Below, in pieces: positions 1 through 8,803 of a stretch of DNA of 64,000 nucleotides (positions within the stretch are counted from its first letter, which is position 1; the number at the start of each line of letters is the position of its first letter). The notes under the pieces are model-generated. The model saw nothing but the letters and a program-made list of their open reading frames with translations, made no database searches and was not told the origin of the DNA. A program made the translations under genes and the position numbers. This DNA is from Streptomyces aureoverticillatus (GTDB lineage Bacteria > Actinomycetota > Actinomycetes > Streptomycetales > Streptomycetaceae): contig NZ_BMSY01000002.1 of assembly GCF_014649395.1 (NCBI RefSeq), positions 62,001 through 126,000 on the forward strand, in the 5' to 3' direction.

Positions 1-276
1 GCTCGCGCCGCGCGGGCGTTCCACGGTGACGGTCCGCTTGCCGCGGCCGAGCGGGGTGACGGTGACTTCGTCGCCGGTGATGAGGGTGACGGTTCCGGAG
101 GCGCCCCCGCGCGCGGACTGCCGGGCGTCCGCGGCCTGTTGGGCCGGGTCTTCGGCGGGGCCGGCGGCCGTGGCCGTCGCGGTGAGTCCGGCCGGGAGCA
201 GGGCCAGGGCGAGCCCGGCCGGCAGGATTCTGAGTCGGGCTCTGCGGCCTCGGGGGGCGCTTCGGGGTCTCGGCAT
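1..276 (-). CDS. Secreted S8-type (subtilisin-like) peptidase, N-terminal part only
   Basis: Only the first 92 codons are in the window and the rest lies beyond the left edge. The ATG at 276 follows a GAGAGG ribosome site. An Arg-rich N-terminus (MPRPRSAPRGRRAR) leads into a hydrophobic stretch ending in an Ala-rich cleavage region near residues 35-40, so the product should be exported. Residues about 60-75 read GTVTLITGDEVTV, a block typical of the propeptide of large Streptomyces secreted subtilases (family knowledge). No catalytic residue is visible here, so the peptidase call rests on that motif and the signal peptide. Another secreted multidomain protein with the same pro-region is possible. 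Confidence 0.6.
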   Translation of the reverse strand, partial: MPRPRSAPRGRRARLRILPAGLALALLPAGLTATATAAGPAEDPAQQAADARQSARGGASGTVTLITGDEVTVTPLGRGKRTVTVERPRGAS

Positions 277-456
277 CAACGCTGCCTCTCTTCGTCGGCT
301 CCGGGTGGGGGGTGGTTCCCGGGTGCTGCGAAGCAGTGTCAGGCGCGGTGTGTTGCGGGAGAGTTGCCGGGGACTGGCGGGAAGCTGCCAGGGCGGCTTC
401 CCGCCAGGCCGGCGGGGGACGCGGAGGTGGCCGGGACGGGTCGGCCGACGGGGCGG

Positions 457-1887
457 TCAGGGCCGCGGATCGCGTGCGTCGTAGCGCAGGAACGCTCGCC
501 ACCGAGTCACCAGGAGGCCCACCGCCACCACGCACGCGGCGCCGCCGCCGACGATCGCCACGCGGGGCGAGGTGAGGTCGCCGAGGGTTCCGGCCAGGAA
601 GTCGCCGGCGCGCGGGCCGCCCGCGACGACCACGATGAACACGCCCTGGAGGCGTCCGCGCATCGCGTCCGGCGTGGCCGCCTGGAGCATCGTGCTGCGG
701 AACACCATGGAGATGGTGTCCGCACATCCGGCCAGGGCGAGGAAGACCAGGCCGAGCCAGAGGTTGCGGGTGAGGCCGAAGACGGCGACGGCCGTCCCCC
801 AGGCCGCAACGGAGAGCGCGATGGCGAGCCCGTGCCGGTGCACGCGGCCGAACCAGCCGGAGAAGACGCTGCCGAGCAGCGCGCCCACCGCGGGCGCCGC
901 CGCGAGCAGTCCCGCCGTCTTCGCGTCGCCGCCGTACCAGACCACGGCGATCGCCGGGAACAGCGCCCGCGGGTGCGCGAGCACCATCGCGCACAGGTCG
1001 GTGAAGAAGGTCATGCGGATGTTGGGGCGGGTGGCGAGGAAGCGGAGGCCGTCGAGGACGGAGGCACGCTGCCGCTTGCCGCCGTCCGCGCCGGGCGTGC
1101 CGGGCGTGCCCGTCCCCGGGCCGTCCGCCAGAGGCCGCATCGACGGCAGTCGCCACATCGCGTACAGAGCCGCCGTGAACGCCACCGCGTCGATGACGTA
1201 CGCCGCCTGATAGCCCCACAGCCCCACAAGGAGGCCGCCGAGCATCGGGCCGAGCATCGTGCCGGACGTGGTCGTGATGGAGTTCAGGGCGTTCGCGGCG
1301 GGGAGCTGCTCGGGCGGCAGCAGGCGCGGGATCATCGACGTGCGCGCCGGGGAGTTCAGCGCGCCGCACGTCGCCTGCAGCGCGACCACGCCGTACAGGA
1401 ACCACACGTGGTGGTAGCCGGCGAGCGCCGCGCCCGCGAGCGCGAAGGACAGGGCGCACAGGCCGGCCGCCGAGTACAGGCCGAGCTTGCGGCGGTCCAC
1501 GGTGTCGGCGATCGCGCCGCCGTACAGGCCGAAGACGACCAGGGGGACGAGGGAGAAGAGTCCGACCAGGCCGACGGAGAAGCTGGAGTGCGTGATGTCG
1601 TACACCTGGAGCGACACCGCGAGCGCCGTCATCGCCTGGCCGATCCAGGAGATGGTGTTGCCGACCCAGAGGCGCCGATAGTCGGCGGAGGTGCGCAGCG
1701 GGGTCAGGTCGGCGAGGATGCGGCGCTTGGGGGCGGGGCGGGCGTCGGTGGCGACGGGGATATCAGGGGTGTCGGGGGTGTCGGCCGAGGGGGCGGGGTC
1801 GGCGACGTCGACCGATATGGGAGGTTCGTCCTGACCGCCTCGGCCGGACCGGCCGTCAGGCGTGTCTTCCGCGGATGCTCGTGTCAC
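457..1887 (-). CDS. MFS transporter, EntS-like (MFS_3) family
   Basis: A 476-residue integral membrane protein with about twelve hydrophobic segments after a Pro/Asp-rich cytosolic N-terminus of about 60 residues. The first helix region (LRTSADYRRLWVGNTISWIG) and the GGAIADTVDRRK loop between helices 2 and 3 are characteristic of the MFS_3/EntS branch, which exports siderophores and drugs. The substrate cannot be read from the sequence. The start is GTG at 1887, but a start further in is possible because the first 60 residues are low complexity. It is divergent from the MreB-like gene with about 190 bp between them. Confidence 0.85.
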   Translation of the reverse strand: MTRASAEDTPDGRSGRGGQDEPPISVDVADPAPSADTPDTPDIPVATDARPAPKRRILADLTPLRTSADYRRLWVGNTISWIGQAMTALAVSLQVYDITHSSFSVGLVGLFSLVPLVVFGLYGGAIADTVDRRKLGLYSAAGLCALSFALAGAALAGYHHVWFLYGVVALQATCGALNSPARTSMIPRLLPPEQLPAANALNSITTTSGTMLGPMLGGLLVGLWGYQAAYVIDAVAFTAALYAMWRLPSMRPLADGPGTGTPGTPGADGGKRQRASVLDGLRFLATRPNIRMTFFTDLCAMVLAHPRALFPAIAVVWYGGDAKTAGLLAAAPAVGALLGSVFSGWFGRVHRHGLAIALSVAAWGTAVAVFGLTRNLWLGLVFLALAGCADTISMVFRSTMLQAATPDAMRGRLQGVFIVVVAGGPRAGDFLAGTLGDLTSPRVAIVGGGAACVVAVGLLVTRWRAFLRYDARDPRP

Positions 1888-2080
1888 ACGGGATGCTAAC
1901 CGGCCACGGGCCGGACGCAGCCGAAAATATCACCCGCGCGGCGGCACCCCGCCCGGCTCATCCCAGCGCGCGGCCCGCTCCCGGCCGCCGCACGATGCGA
2001 GTCAGGACCGCCGTCCGGCGGTCCCGACTCGGGCCGTCGTCCGGCGGCCCGCACGGTCTGCGCTCTCGGGAGGATCTGCC

Positions 2081-3118
2081 ATGACCGTCAGCCTGGAGAA
2101 CCTGCGCCGCTGCCATATCGCCGTCGACCTGGGGGCCGCGCGCACCCGGGTGTTCGTGAAGGGCGCGGGACTCGTCGTCGACGAGCCGAGCGCCGCGGCC
2201 GTGAACACGCGGACCGGCGCGCTGATCGCGGTGGGGCACCTCGCGGAGCAGATGACCGGACGTACGCCCGGATACATCCGTGTCGTACGGCCCGTGTCCG
2301 GCGGCACCGTCGTCGACATCGAGATGTGCCAGCGGATGCTGCGGCATCTGCTCGGCGAGAAGCTGCGCCGCACCCTGCGCCGCAAGCCGCGGCTGCGGGC
2401 CGCCGCGTGCACGCCGCACGACGCGGATCCGCTGGCGCAGCGGGCGGCGGTGGAGACGATGGTCGGGCTCGGCGCGCGCCGCGTGGAGCTGGTGGACACC
2501 CTGATCGCGGCCGCGGTCGGCTGCGGGCTGCCCGTCGAGCGGCCCGAGGCGACGATGATCCTGGTGTGCGGGGCCGCCACGACGCAGGTCGCGGTCCTCT
2601 CCCTCGGCTCGATCGTGACGGCCGAGCGGATTCCGGTGGGCGGCGAGGCCATCGACCACGCGATCGTGCAGCACCTGCGCCACCAGCACGAGTTGATGCT
2701 GCCGTCGCAGTCGGTACGCCCCCTCCAGCTCGCGCTGAGCGGCAACGGCCTGACCCCGCAGGGCCCGGAGTCGACGGAGATCCACGGGCGGGACGTCGCC
2801 ACGGGCCTCGCGCGCTCGGTGCAGGTGGACACCGCCGCCGTCCGCGACGCGATCCACACCCCGCTGACCGCCGTCCTCGACGGCATCGGCAAGGTCCTGC
2901 GGGACTGCCCGCCGGACCTGGTCGCCGACCTCGCGGACCGCGGGATCATGATGGTCGGCGGCAGCGCGCTGCTTCCCGGCCTCGACCAGATGCTCGTGAA
3001 CGCCACCGGCATGCCCGTCCACATCGCGGAGCGGCCGGACGTGTGCGCGGTGCTCGGGCTCGGTGCGATGCTGGAGGGCAAGATCCAACCGCTGGTCCTG
3101 GACCCGCTGGCGGGCTGA
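2081..3118 (+). CDS. MreB/Mbl-like actin-family protein
   Basis: A 345-residue bacterial actin homologue. ATG at 2081 is preceded by GGGAGGA. The phosphate-1 loop reads HIAVDLGAARTRVFVKG, and later blocks include VVRPVSGGTVVDIEMCQ, GAATTQVAVLSLGSI (phosphate-2) and MMVGGSALLPGLDQML (adenosine motif), so the actin fold is complete. Family role: membrane-associated filaments, which in Streptomyces act in the sporulating hyphal wall. The length and position beside a GAF kinase fit the second Streptomyces paralogue (Mbl) better than MreB of the mreBCD operon, since mreC and mreD are absent. The paralogue assignment is inference. Confidence 0.85.
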   Translation: MTVSLENLRRCHIAVDLGAARTRVFVKGAGLVVDEPSAAAVNTRTGALIAVGHLAEQMTGRTPGYIRVVRPVSGGTVVDIEMCQRMLRHLLGEKLRRTLRRKPRLRAAACTPHDADPLAQRAAVETMVGLGARRVELVDTLIAAAVGCGLPVERPEATMILVCGAATTQVAVLSLGSIVTAERIPVGGEAIDHAIVQHLRHQHELMLPSQSVRPLQLALSGNGLTPQGPESTEIHGRDVATGLARSVQVDTAAVRDAIHTPLTAVLDGIGKVLRDCPPDLVADLADRGIMMVGGSALLPGLDQMLVNATGMPVHIAERPDVCAVLGLGAMLEGKIQPLVLDPLAG

Positions 3119-3135
3119 GCGGCCGCTCAGCCCGG

Positions 3136-3245
3136 CGGCCGGGTCCGGCTCCGCTCCGCGGCCGGGTCCGGCTCCGCTCCGCGGCCGGGTCCGGCTCCGC
3201 TCCGCCGGCGGGTTCCGTTCCACCGGCGGGTTCCGTTCCGCCGCG
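3136..3245. repeat. Tandem GC-rich repeat upstream of the kinase gene
   Basis: Between the MreB-like stop and the kinase start the sequence repeats units of about 23 bp built on GCGGCCGGGTCCGGCTCCGC, followed by shorter GGGTTCCGTTCC units. It lies in the 5' leader of the kinase gene. The copies are nearly identical, so they are recent or maintained. Confidence 0.7.
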
Positions 3246-3279
3246 CGGGCCGCCGACCGATGGGGAGTACGCCGACGAC

Positions 3280-5007
3280 ATGACCGACGACGTCAGCGAA
3301 CCGCCGCTGCCGCTGCTCCTGGACGCGGTCCTGAGCGTCGGCACCGAACTGGAACTGCGGGCCACCCTCCAGCACATCGTGGACAGCGCGACCCGGCTGA
3401 CGGGGGCCGCGTACGGCGTCCTGAGGGTGACGGCGGCGGAGGGCGGGCCGCCGGATGTCTTTGCGTCGGGGGCCGGTGAGGTTCCCCTGGGCGGTGGGGC
3501 GCCTCTGGCTGGTGAGGCACCGCTGCCCGCCGAGACGCCGATGCCCGGCGAGACGCCTACGCCCGGTAAGGCACCCATGCCCGGTGAGGCACCCACGCCT
3601 GCTGAGACGCCGATGCCCGCCGAGGCGCCGTCGCCCGCCGAGTCGCCCGCGCCGGACGACGTGCCCACGCCGGAGCCGGACGACGTGCCCACGCCGGAGC
3701 CGGGCGACGTGCCCGCGCCGGAGCCGGGCGACGTGCCCGCGCCGGACGCCCTCCCGGCCGCCCTCAGCATCCCCATCCTCGTCCACGACGAGGAGTTCGG
3801 GACCCTGCACCTCACGGCCGCGGCGGGCGAAGGATTCTCCGGGGCCGACCACGGGTTGTTGCGGGTGCTCGCGGGGCAGGCGGGGATCGCGGTCGGGAAC
3901 GCGCGGCTGTACGAGACGGCCCGGCAGCGCGAGCGCTGGATCGAGGGGGCGGCGGCGGTCACCACCGCGCTGCTCACCGGGGAGGCCGCCGCCGACGCGC
4001 TGATGACGGTGGCCCAGCAGGCGCGGCGGCTCGCGGGCGCGGCGGCGGGCGTGGTCCTCCAGCCCACCCCGGCGGGCGGCATGACGATCGTGGCGGCGGC
4101 GACGGACGCGGCGGGCGGCACGCTGCCGCCCGAGCGCCGCAGCCACCCCGCCGCGGCCGCGCAGAACGACATGATCGGCACCACCATCGAGCCCGGCAGC
4201 GCCGTCCTGGAGCAACTGCTGGGCGGCGAGCCGGTGTTCATCGAGGACTCGGCGACCGACCCCCGCATGACGACACACGTACGCTCCCGGTTCGGGCCGA
4301 GCATGATGCTGCCGCTGCAGGCGGGCGGCCGCCTGATCGGCACGCTCGCGCTGCCGCGCCGCCGCGGTGAGCGCCCATACACCGCCGTGGAGCGGCTGCT
4401 CGCCACGCAGTTCGCCTCGCAGGCGGCGCTCGCCCTCGTGCTGGCCGACGCGCAGCAGTCCCGGCAGCGGCTCGCGGTCTTCGAGGACCGCGACCGCATC
4501 GCGCGCGACCTGCACGACCTCGTCGTACAGCGCCTGTTCGCGACCGGCATGATGCTGGAGTCGACGCGGCGCAGGGCCGGTTCGGCGCCGGAGCAGACGG
4601 CGCTCGACCAGGCCGTGGACGAGCTGGAGTCGACGATCCAGGAGGTGCGGACGGCCATCTTCGCGCTGCAGCAGCCGCCCGCCGACGCGCCGACGACCTT
4701 CCGGGGGAAGGTGCTCAAGGAGACCGCGGGGGCGGCGGCGCTGCTCGGGGTGCAGCCGTCCGTGCACTTCACCGGTGCCGTGGACACGCGGGTCGGGGAG
4801 CCCGCGGCCGGTCATCTCCTCGCCGCGCTGCGCCGCGCGCTCGCCGCCGCGTCGCGACGCACCGGCGTCACGCGGGTCGACGTGACCGTCGACGCGGGCG
4901 TCGGCTTGCCCGACGGGCGTACGGGGGTGCGGCTTGTCGTCTTCGACGACGGGTCCACGGAGGACGCGAGCGCGGGGACGACGGTTACGTGGCAGGCGCC
5001 GCTGTAG
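3280..5007 (+). CDS. GAF-domain sensor histidine kinase, HisKA_3 type, ATPase degenerate
   Basis: A 575-residue cytosolic protein without membrane segments, started at ATG 3280. A first GAF-like domain (about residues 10-190) is interrupted at residues 65-160 by Pro/Glu/Ala repeats such as PGEAPTPAETPMPAE. A second GAF domain spans about 205-395. The dimerisation box reads DRDRIARDLHDLVVQRLF (His about residue 411), typical of DevS/NarL-type HisKA_3 kinases. The C-terminal ATPase is poor: the usual N-box Asn is missing (LRRALAAASRRTG), only VVFDDG recalls the D-box, and no G2 motif is seen. No response regulator is adjacent. It may bind partners rather than phosphorylate. It is followed by a long inverted repeat. 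Confidence 0.8.
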   Translation: MTDDVSEPPLPLLLDAVLSVGTELELRATLQHIVDSATRLTGAAYGVLRVTAAEGGPPDVFASGAGEVPLGGGAPLAGEAPLPAETPMPGETPTPGKAPMPGEAPTPAETPMPAEAPSPAESPAPDDVPTPEPDDVPTPEPGDVPAPEPGDVPAPDALPAALSIPILVHDEEFGTLHLTAAAGEGFSGADHGLLRVLAGQAGIAVGNARLYETARQRERWIEGAAAVTTALLTGEAAADALMTVAQQARRLAGAAAGVVLQPTPAGGMTIVAAATDAAGGTLPPERRSHPAAAAQNDMIGTTIEPGSAVLEQLLGGEPVFIEDSATDPRMTTHVRSRFGPSMMLPLQAGGRLIGTLALPRRRGERPYTAVERLLATQFASQAALALVLADAQQSRQRLAVFEDRDRIARDLHDLVVQRLFATGMMLESTRRRAGSAPEQTALDQAVDELESTIQEVRTAIFALQQPPADAPTTFRGKVLKETAGAAALLGVQPSVHFTGAVDTRVGEPAAGHLLAALRRALAAASRRTGVTRVDVTVDAGVGLPDGRTGVRLVVFDDGSTEDASAGTTVTWQAPL

Positions 5008-5011
5008 TCCC

Positions 5012-5215
5012 TGCCGGGGGCTCCCCAATCCCACCCCTTCCCGTAACTGGGGGCTCTGCCCCCAGACCCCCGCTCCTCAAGCGCCGGAGGGGCTATACCT
5101 AGGCCACATCCAGCCCGTCCGGCGATTGAGGACGAGCCGCGGAGCGGCGATAACGGGGGTCCAGGGGGCGGCAGCCCCCTGGTTACGGGAAGGGGCGGGA
5201 TTGGGGAGAGCCCCG
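5012..5215. terminator. Large inverted repeat between convergent genes
   Basis: The sequence after the kinase stop (GGGGGCTCCCCAATCCCACC, then CCCTTCCCGTAAC) recurs as its reverse complement just before the modBC stop (GTTACGGGAAGGGG, then GGATTGGGGAGAGCCCC). The arms exceed 30 bp with few mismatches. Nested inside is GGGGGCTCTGCCCCCAGACCCCC and one copy of the dispersed CTCAAGCGCCGGAGGGGCT repeat with a partial reverse partner. It probably ends transcription from both sides. Confidence 0.75.
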
Positions 5216-5222
5216 CCAGGGC

Positions 5223-7223
5223 CTACAGCTCCACCACCGAAACCTCCGTGGCCTTCACGCTCGTCCATACCTCCGCCCCGTCCGCGAGGGCGAGTTCCGC
5301 CGCCGCGGCCGGGGTGATCTCGGCGACGAGGTCGGGGGCGGCCGGGGAGGTGATCAGGACGCGCAGGCGGCTGCCGGCCGTCGTGATCTCGCGGACCGTG
5401 CCGGGCCAGACGTTGCGCGGGCTGCCCGCGGGCTTCTCCCGGTGCACGGACACCGCCTCGGGGGCGATGACGGCGAGGGCGCGCACCCCCGCGTCGAGGG
5501 GATCCGCGACGACAAGCCGCCCCGCGCCCGCGAGGGCGAGCGTGCCGTCGGGCTCCGCCGTGCCCGGCCAGGCGTTGCGCCCCAGCATGCGGGCCACCCA
5601 CGGCGACCGCGGGTGCCGGGTCACCTCGGCGGGCGGGGCGTCCTGCAGCGTCCGGCCGCCGTCGAGCACGAGGACCCGGTCGGCCAGGGACACGGCCTCC
5701 ACCGGGTCGTGCGTGACGATCAGGCAGACACCGCCGAAGCCGTCGAGGTGCCCGCGCAGGGTGTGCCGTACGTGGGCCCGGGTCGTCTGGTCGAGCGCGG
5801 CGAGCGGTTCGTCGAGGAGCAGCAGCCGCGGGCGGGCGGCGAGGGCCCGGGCCAGGGCCACCCGCCCCGCCTGCCCGCCCGACAACTGCGCGGGCCTGCG
5901 GTGCGCGAGGTGCCCGATGCTGAGCCGGTCCAGCCACTCCTGCGCCGCCCGCCGGGCCGCGCCGCGCGGTACGCCCTGCGCCCGCAGCCCGTACGCCGTG
6001 TTGCCGAGGGCGTTCAGGTGCGGGAACAGCGCGCCGTCCTGTGGCACCCAGGCCACCTGGCGCCGGTGCGGCGCGAGCGCCGTGACGTCGGTGTCGCCGA
6101 GGCGCAGGGCGGCGTGCGCGCGGGGGGTCAGGCCGAGCAGGGCCCGCAGGAGCGTGGTCTTGCCCGCGCCGTTGGGCCCGACGACGGCGATGGTGGTGCC
6201 GGGCGCGGCGTCGAGGGTGAGCTCGGCGAAGCCGGTGACGTCGGCGTGCAGGCTCCAACTCCCGGTTTCCTCCGGCGACTTGGACACATACTCGTCCGAC
6301 GCCCCGGGAGCGACTCCGCCCGGCGACGTCCCGGGAGCGAGCGCGCCCGGCGGGTCAGCCGCGTCCCCGCCCGCAGCCTCGGCAACACCCCCGCCCCGCG
6401 ACACCGCCGCCCCACCCCCGGTCCACCGCCCCCGCAGCGCCACCAGCACCGCCATCGCGATGGCGAGCAGCAGCAGGGACACCGAGGTGGCGGCCTCCGG
6501 CGAGTCCTGGAGGAGCAGGTACACCTGGAGCGGCAGCGTCTGTGTCGTACCGGGCAGGTTCCCCGCGAACGTGATCGTCGCGCCGAACTCGCCGAGCGCC
6601 CGCGCCCACGTGAGCGCGGCCCCGGCGACCAGCCCCGGCGCGACCATCGGCAGCGTGACCGTGAAGAACACCCGCACCGGGGACGCCCCGAGGGAGGCGG
6701 CCGTCTCCTCGTAGCTGGGCCGCAGGCCCGCGATCGCCCCCTCCAGGCTGATCACCAGGAACGGCATCGAGACGAACGTCGCCGCGACCACCGCGCCGGA
6801 GGTGTGGAAGGGCAGGACGACGCCGAAGGTGTCCTCCAGCCAGGGCCCGAGCAGCCCGCGCCGCCCGAAGCCGAGCAGCAGCGCGACACCGCCGACGGTC
6901 GGCGGCAGCACCATGGGCAGCAGCACGAGCGAGCGTACGAGCGCCTTGCCGGGGAACGGCACCCGCGCGAGCAGCCAGGCCAGCGGCACGCCGAGCAGCA
7001 GCGAGAGCCCGAGCGCCCAGAAGGACACGACGAGAGACAGCCGGAGGGCCTCGGTCACGCCCGGGTTCGTCAGATGGTCCCCGAGCTCGCCCCACTCCGT
7101 ACGCGCCAGAACCCCGACGAGCGGCATCAACAGGAACGCGACGGCGAGCAGCGCGGGCACCGCGAGCAGCACCGGCGCACGCACACGACCCCCGCCCGGG
7201 CGCGATCTACGGAAGCGGTTCAT
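5223..7223 (-). CDS. modBC: Molybdate ABC transporter, fused permease and ATPase (ModBC)
   Basis: A 666-residue fusion. Residues about 15-265 are a ModB-type permease with six hydrophobic segments and the EAA loop region EETAASLGASPVRVFFTVTLP. A Pro/Gly/Ala linker (about 265-310) joins it to a ModC-type ATPase: Walker A GPNGAGKTTLLRAL near 351, signature LSGGQAGRVALARAL near 446, Walker B LLLLDEPLAALD near 468. A C-terminal TOBE/Mop-like region follows (VIAPEAVSVHREKP onward). ATG 7223 has AGGATC upstream; longer upstream reading runs through repeat DNA. It imports molybdate (possibly tungstate) together with ModA. A fused modBC is common in actinobacteria. It is the last gene of a leftward operon with modA and a TOBE regulator. 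Confidence 0.9.
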   Translation of the reverse strand: MNRFRRSRPGGGRVRAPVLLAVPALLAVAFLLMPLVGVLARTEWGELGDHLTNPGVTEALRLSLVVSFWALGLSLLLGVPLAWLLARVPFPGKALVRSLVLLPMVLPPTVGGVALLLGFGRRGLLGPWLEDTFGVVLPFHTSGAVVAATFVSMPFLVISLEGAIAGLRPSYEETAASLGASPVRVFFTVTLPMVAPGLVAGAALTWARALGEFGATITFAGNLPGTTQTLPLQVYLLLQDSPEAATSVSLLLLAIAMAVLVALRGRWTGGGAAVSRGGGVAEAAGGDAADPPGALAPGTSPGGVAPGASDEYVSKSPEETGSWSLHADVTGFAELTLDAAPGTTIAVVGPNGAGKTTLLRALLGLTPRAHAALRLGDTDVTALAPHRRQVAWVPQDGALFPHLNALGNTAYGLRAQGVPRGAARRAAQEWLDRLSIGHLAHRRPAQLSGGQAGRVALARALAARPRLLLLDEPLAALDQTTRAHVRHTLRGHLDGFGGVCLIVTHDPVEAVSLADRVLVLDGGRTLQDAPPAEVTRHPRSPWVARMLGRNAWPGTAEPDGTLALAGAGRLVVADPLDAGVRALAVIAPEAVSVHREKPAGSPRNVWPGTVREITTAGSRLRVLITSPAAPDLVAEITPAAAAELALADGAEVWTSVKATEVSVVEL

Positions 7224-7254
7224 TCGGTGGATCCTGACGTACGAAGCGAGACAG

Positions 7255-7375
7255 CGAAACGAACGTGGCCCGAGCCCCGTAGGGGCGCGGAACGGCGCAC
7301 CCGGGCCCCGTAAGGGGCGCGGGGAACTGCGCGCCCAGCCCCCACGGCCCCGCAGGCGAAGAGAGACCAGCCCTC
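7255..7375. repeat. Dispersed Streptomyces repeat (GGGGCGCGGGGAACTGCGCG type)
   Basis: The modBC-modA spacer carries CCCCGTAAGGGGCGCGGGG, then AACTGCGCGCCCAGCCCCCA. A second copy lies at about 8724-8772 upstream of the TOBE-domain gene. The CCCCGTAAGGGG core is palindromic. Such elements are scattered between genes in Streptomyces genomes; their function is unknown. Confidence 0.7.
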
Positions 7376-7387
7376 CCGGGGGGACAG

Positions 7388-8200
7388 CTACGGCTTCTGG
7401 AAGCCCGCCTCCCGCAGAATCTTCTGCGCCTCCGGCGTGCTCAGCCACCTGACGAAGGCGTCAGCCGCCTCCTCGTGCCCGGACTGCGCGAGCGTGGCCG
7501 CCGGATAGGACGCCACGGCGTTCTGGGCGTCAGGAATGGTGAGCGCGTCGACCTTGTCGGCGGCAACCGCGGCGTCGGTCTTGTAGACGATGCCCGCGTC
7601 GGCCTCGCCGAGCTCGACCTTGCTGAGCACGCCGCGCACGCTGGTCTCCTGCGACACCGGCTCGACCTTGAGCTTCTGCGCGTCGAGGACCTGCTCGCTG
7701 TAGCGCCCGACGGGCACCTCGGGCGCGGCGAGCACGACCTTCAGGCCGCTGTCGGTGAGGTCCTTCAGGCTCTTGATCTTCTTCGGGTTGCCCTCGCGGG
7801 TGGCGATGACGAGCCGGTTCTTGGCGATGACGGTCGGCGTCCCGGTGTCGGACCTCAGGCCGTCCATGGTCTTGGTGTCGGCGGTCACCAGCACGTCGGC
7901 GGGCGAGCCCTGCTTGACCTGCGCGGCCAGTTCCTGCGACCCGGCGAAGGAGAAGGTGAGCTTCGTGCCCGGGTTCTTCTCCTCGTACGTCTTCTCGACG
8001 CTCTTGAACACATCGGTGAGCGACGCCGCGGCGAGCACGGTCAGGTCGGCCTTGGGCGCGGCGCCGGCCTTGCCGACGCCGCCCTTGTCCTTCTGGCCGT
8101 CGCCGTCGTCGTTCCCACAGGCGGCGAGCGGCAGCAGGAGCGCGGCGGCGGCCACCGCGGCGACGGCGCGGGAGGTGCGGGCACGGGGGACGGGGGACAT
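7388..8200 (-). CDS. modA: Molybdate-binding lipoprotein ModA
   Basis: A 270-residue substrate-binding protein. An Arg-rich start and hydrophobic run end in the lipobox LAAC (Cys about residue 27), so it is a lipid-anchored receptor outside the membrane. The mature part starts LTVLAAASLTDVFKSVEKTYE, the ModA oxyanion-loop signature, with FSFAGSQELAAQVKQGSPADVLVTAD and later APEVPVGRYSEQVL, all in the order found in ModA. GAGGAG sits just before the ATG at 8200. It is co-directional with modBC, 164 bp downstream, and starts 23 bp after the TOBE gene. Role: captures molybdate for ModBC. Mo supply fits the nitrate reductase near 55-57 kb. Confidence 0.93.
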   Translation of the reverse strand: MSPVPRARTSRAVAAVAAAALLLPLAACGNDDGDGQKDKGGVGKAGAAPKADLTVLAAASLTDVFKSVEKTYEEKNPGTKLTFSFAGSQELAAQVKQGSPADVLVTADTKTMDGLRSDTGTPTVIAKNRLVIATREGNPKKIKSLKDLTDSGLKVVLAAPEVPVGRYSEQVLDAQKLKVEPVSQETSVRGVLSKVELGEADAGIVYKTDAAVAADKVDALTIPDAQNAVASYPAATLAQSGHEEAADAFVRWLSTPEAQKILREAGFQKP

Positions 8201-8223
8201 GAGCGGGACTCCTCGCGGGGGAT

Positions 8224-8622
8224 TCAGACGCGGTCGATGTGCACGCTGGTGGACTTCACGCGCGCGGTGGCCTCCATCCCGACCTCCAGGCCGAGCTCCT
8301 CCACCGCCTCGCGGGTGAGCAGCGAGACCAGGCGGTGCGGGCCCGCCTGGATCTCGACCTGCGCGGCCACGTCACCGAGCTTCACGGCGGTGACGATGCC
8401 GGGGAAGGCGTTGCGCGCGGACGTGTACGAGCCCTCGTCCTCGCCGCCCGCGCCGTTCTGGGCCAGCTCCACGGAGAACGCGGCCAGGTCGCGCCCCTCG
8501 ACGAGGCGGCGCCCGGCGTCGTCCCGGTGGGTGGCGACGCGGCCGGCGTCGGCCCAGCGCCGCGCGGTGTCGGGGCTGACGCCGAGGAGCCGGGCGGCCT
8601 GCCCGATGGTGTAGGACTGCAT
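8224..8622 (-). CDS. MerR-type HTH plus TOBE (molybdopterin-binding) protein
   Basis: A 132-residue protein read from ATG 8622 (MQSYTIGQAARLLGVSPDTA). Residues 1-60 form a MerR/excisionase-like helix-turn-helix (IGQAARLLGVSPDTARRWADAG). Residues about 68-132 form a TOBE/Mop domain (ARNAFPGIVTAVKLGDVAAQVEIQAG), the fold that binds molybdate or tungstate in ModE and Mop. It is the first gene of the operon with modA and modBC, so it is probably an oxyanion-sensing regulator or a storage protein. Longer reading frames begin in repeat DNA and are less likely. Confidence 0.85.
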   Translation of the reverse strand: MQSYTIGQAARLLGVSPDTARRWADAGRVATHRDDAGRRLVEGRDLAAFSVELAQNGAGGEDEGSYTSARNAFPGIVTAVKLGDVAAQVEIQAGPHRLVSLLTREAVEELGLEVGMEATARVKSTSVHIDRV

Positions 8623-8723
8623 GTGCAGCACGATAAGCCCGTTTGCCTGGCATCTGTAAAAGTTCAGCCGAACATACATGGCAGATGCGGCGAGGGGCCA
8701 CGCTCTGTGGAGGATGCCCCAAC

Positions 8724-8775
8724 GCGCCCCGAAGGGGCGCGGGGAACCGCGCGCCCAGCCCCCACCGGGCCCGCA
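8724..8775. repeat. Second copy of the GGGGCGCGGGGAAC repeat
   Basis: CCCCGAAGGGGCGCGGGGAA, then CCGCGCGCCCAGCCCCCACC; same element as at 7255-7375. It lies between the TOBE-domain gene and the dioxygenase stop. Confidence 0.65.
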
Positions 8776-8803
8776 GGATGAGAAACGCAAATCCACCGAA
8801 GCG

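Noticed and set aside
2326..3279. Long upstream extension of the GAF kinase frame through the MreB-like gene
   Set aside because: It is a shadow of the MreB-like coding frame. The native start at 3280 gives a protein that begins at the GAF domain.
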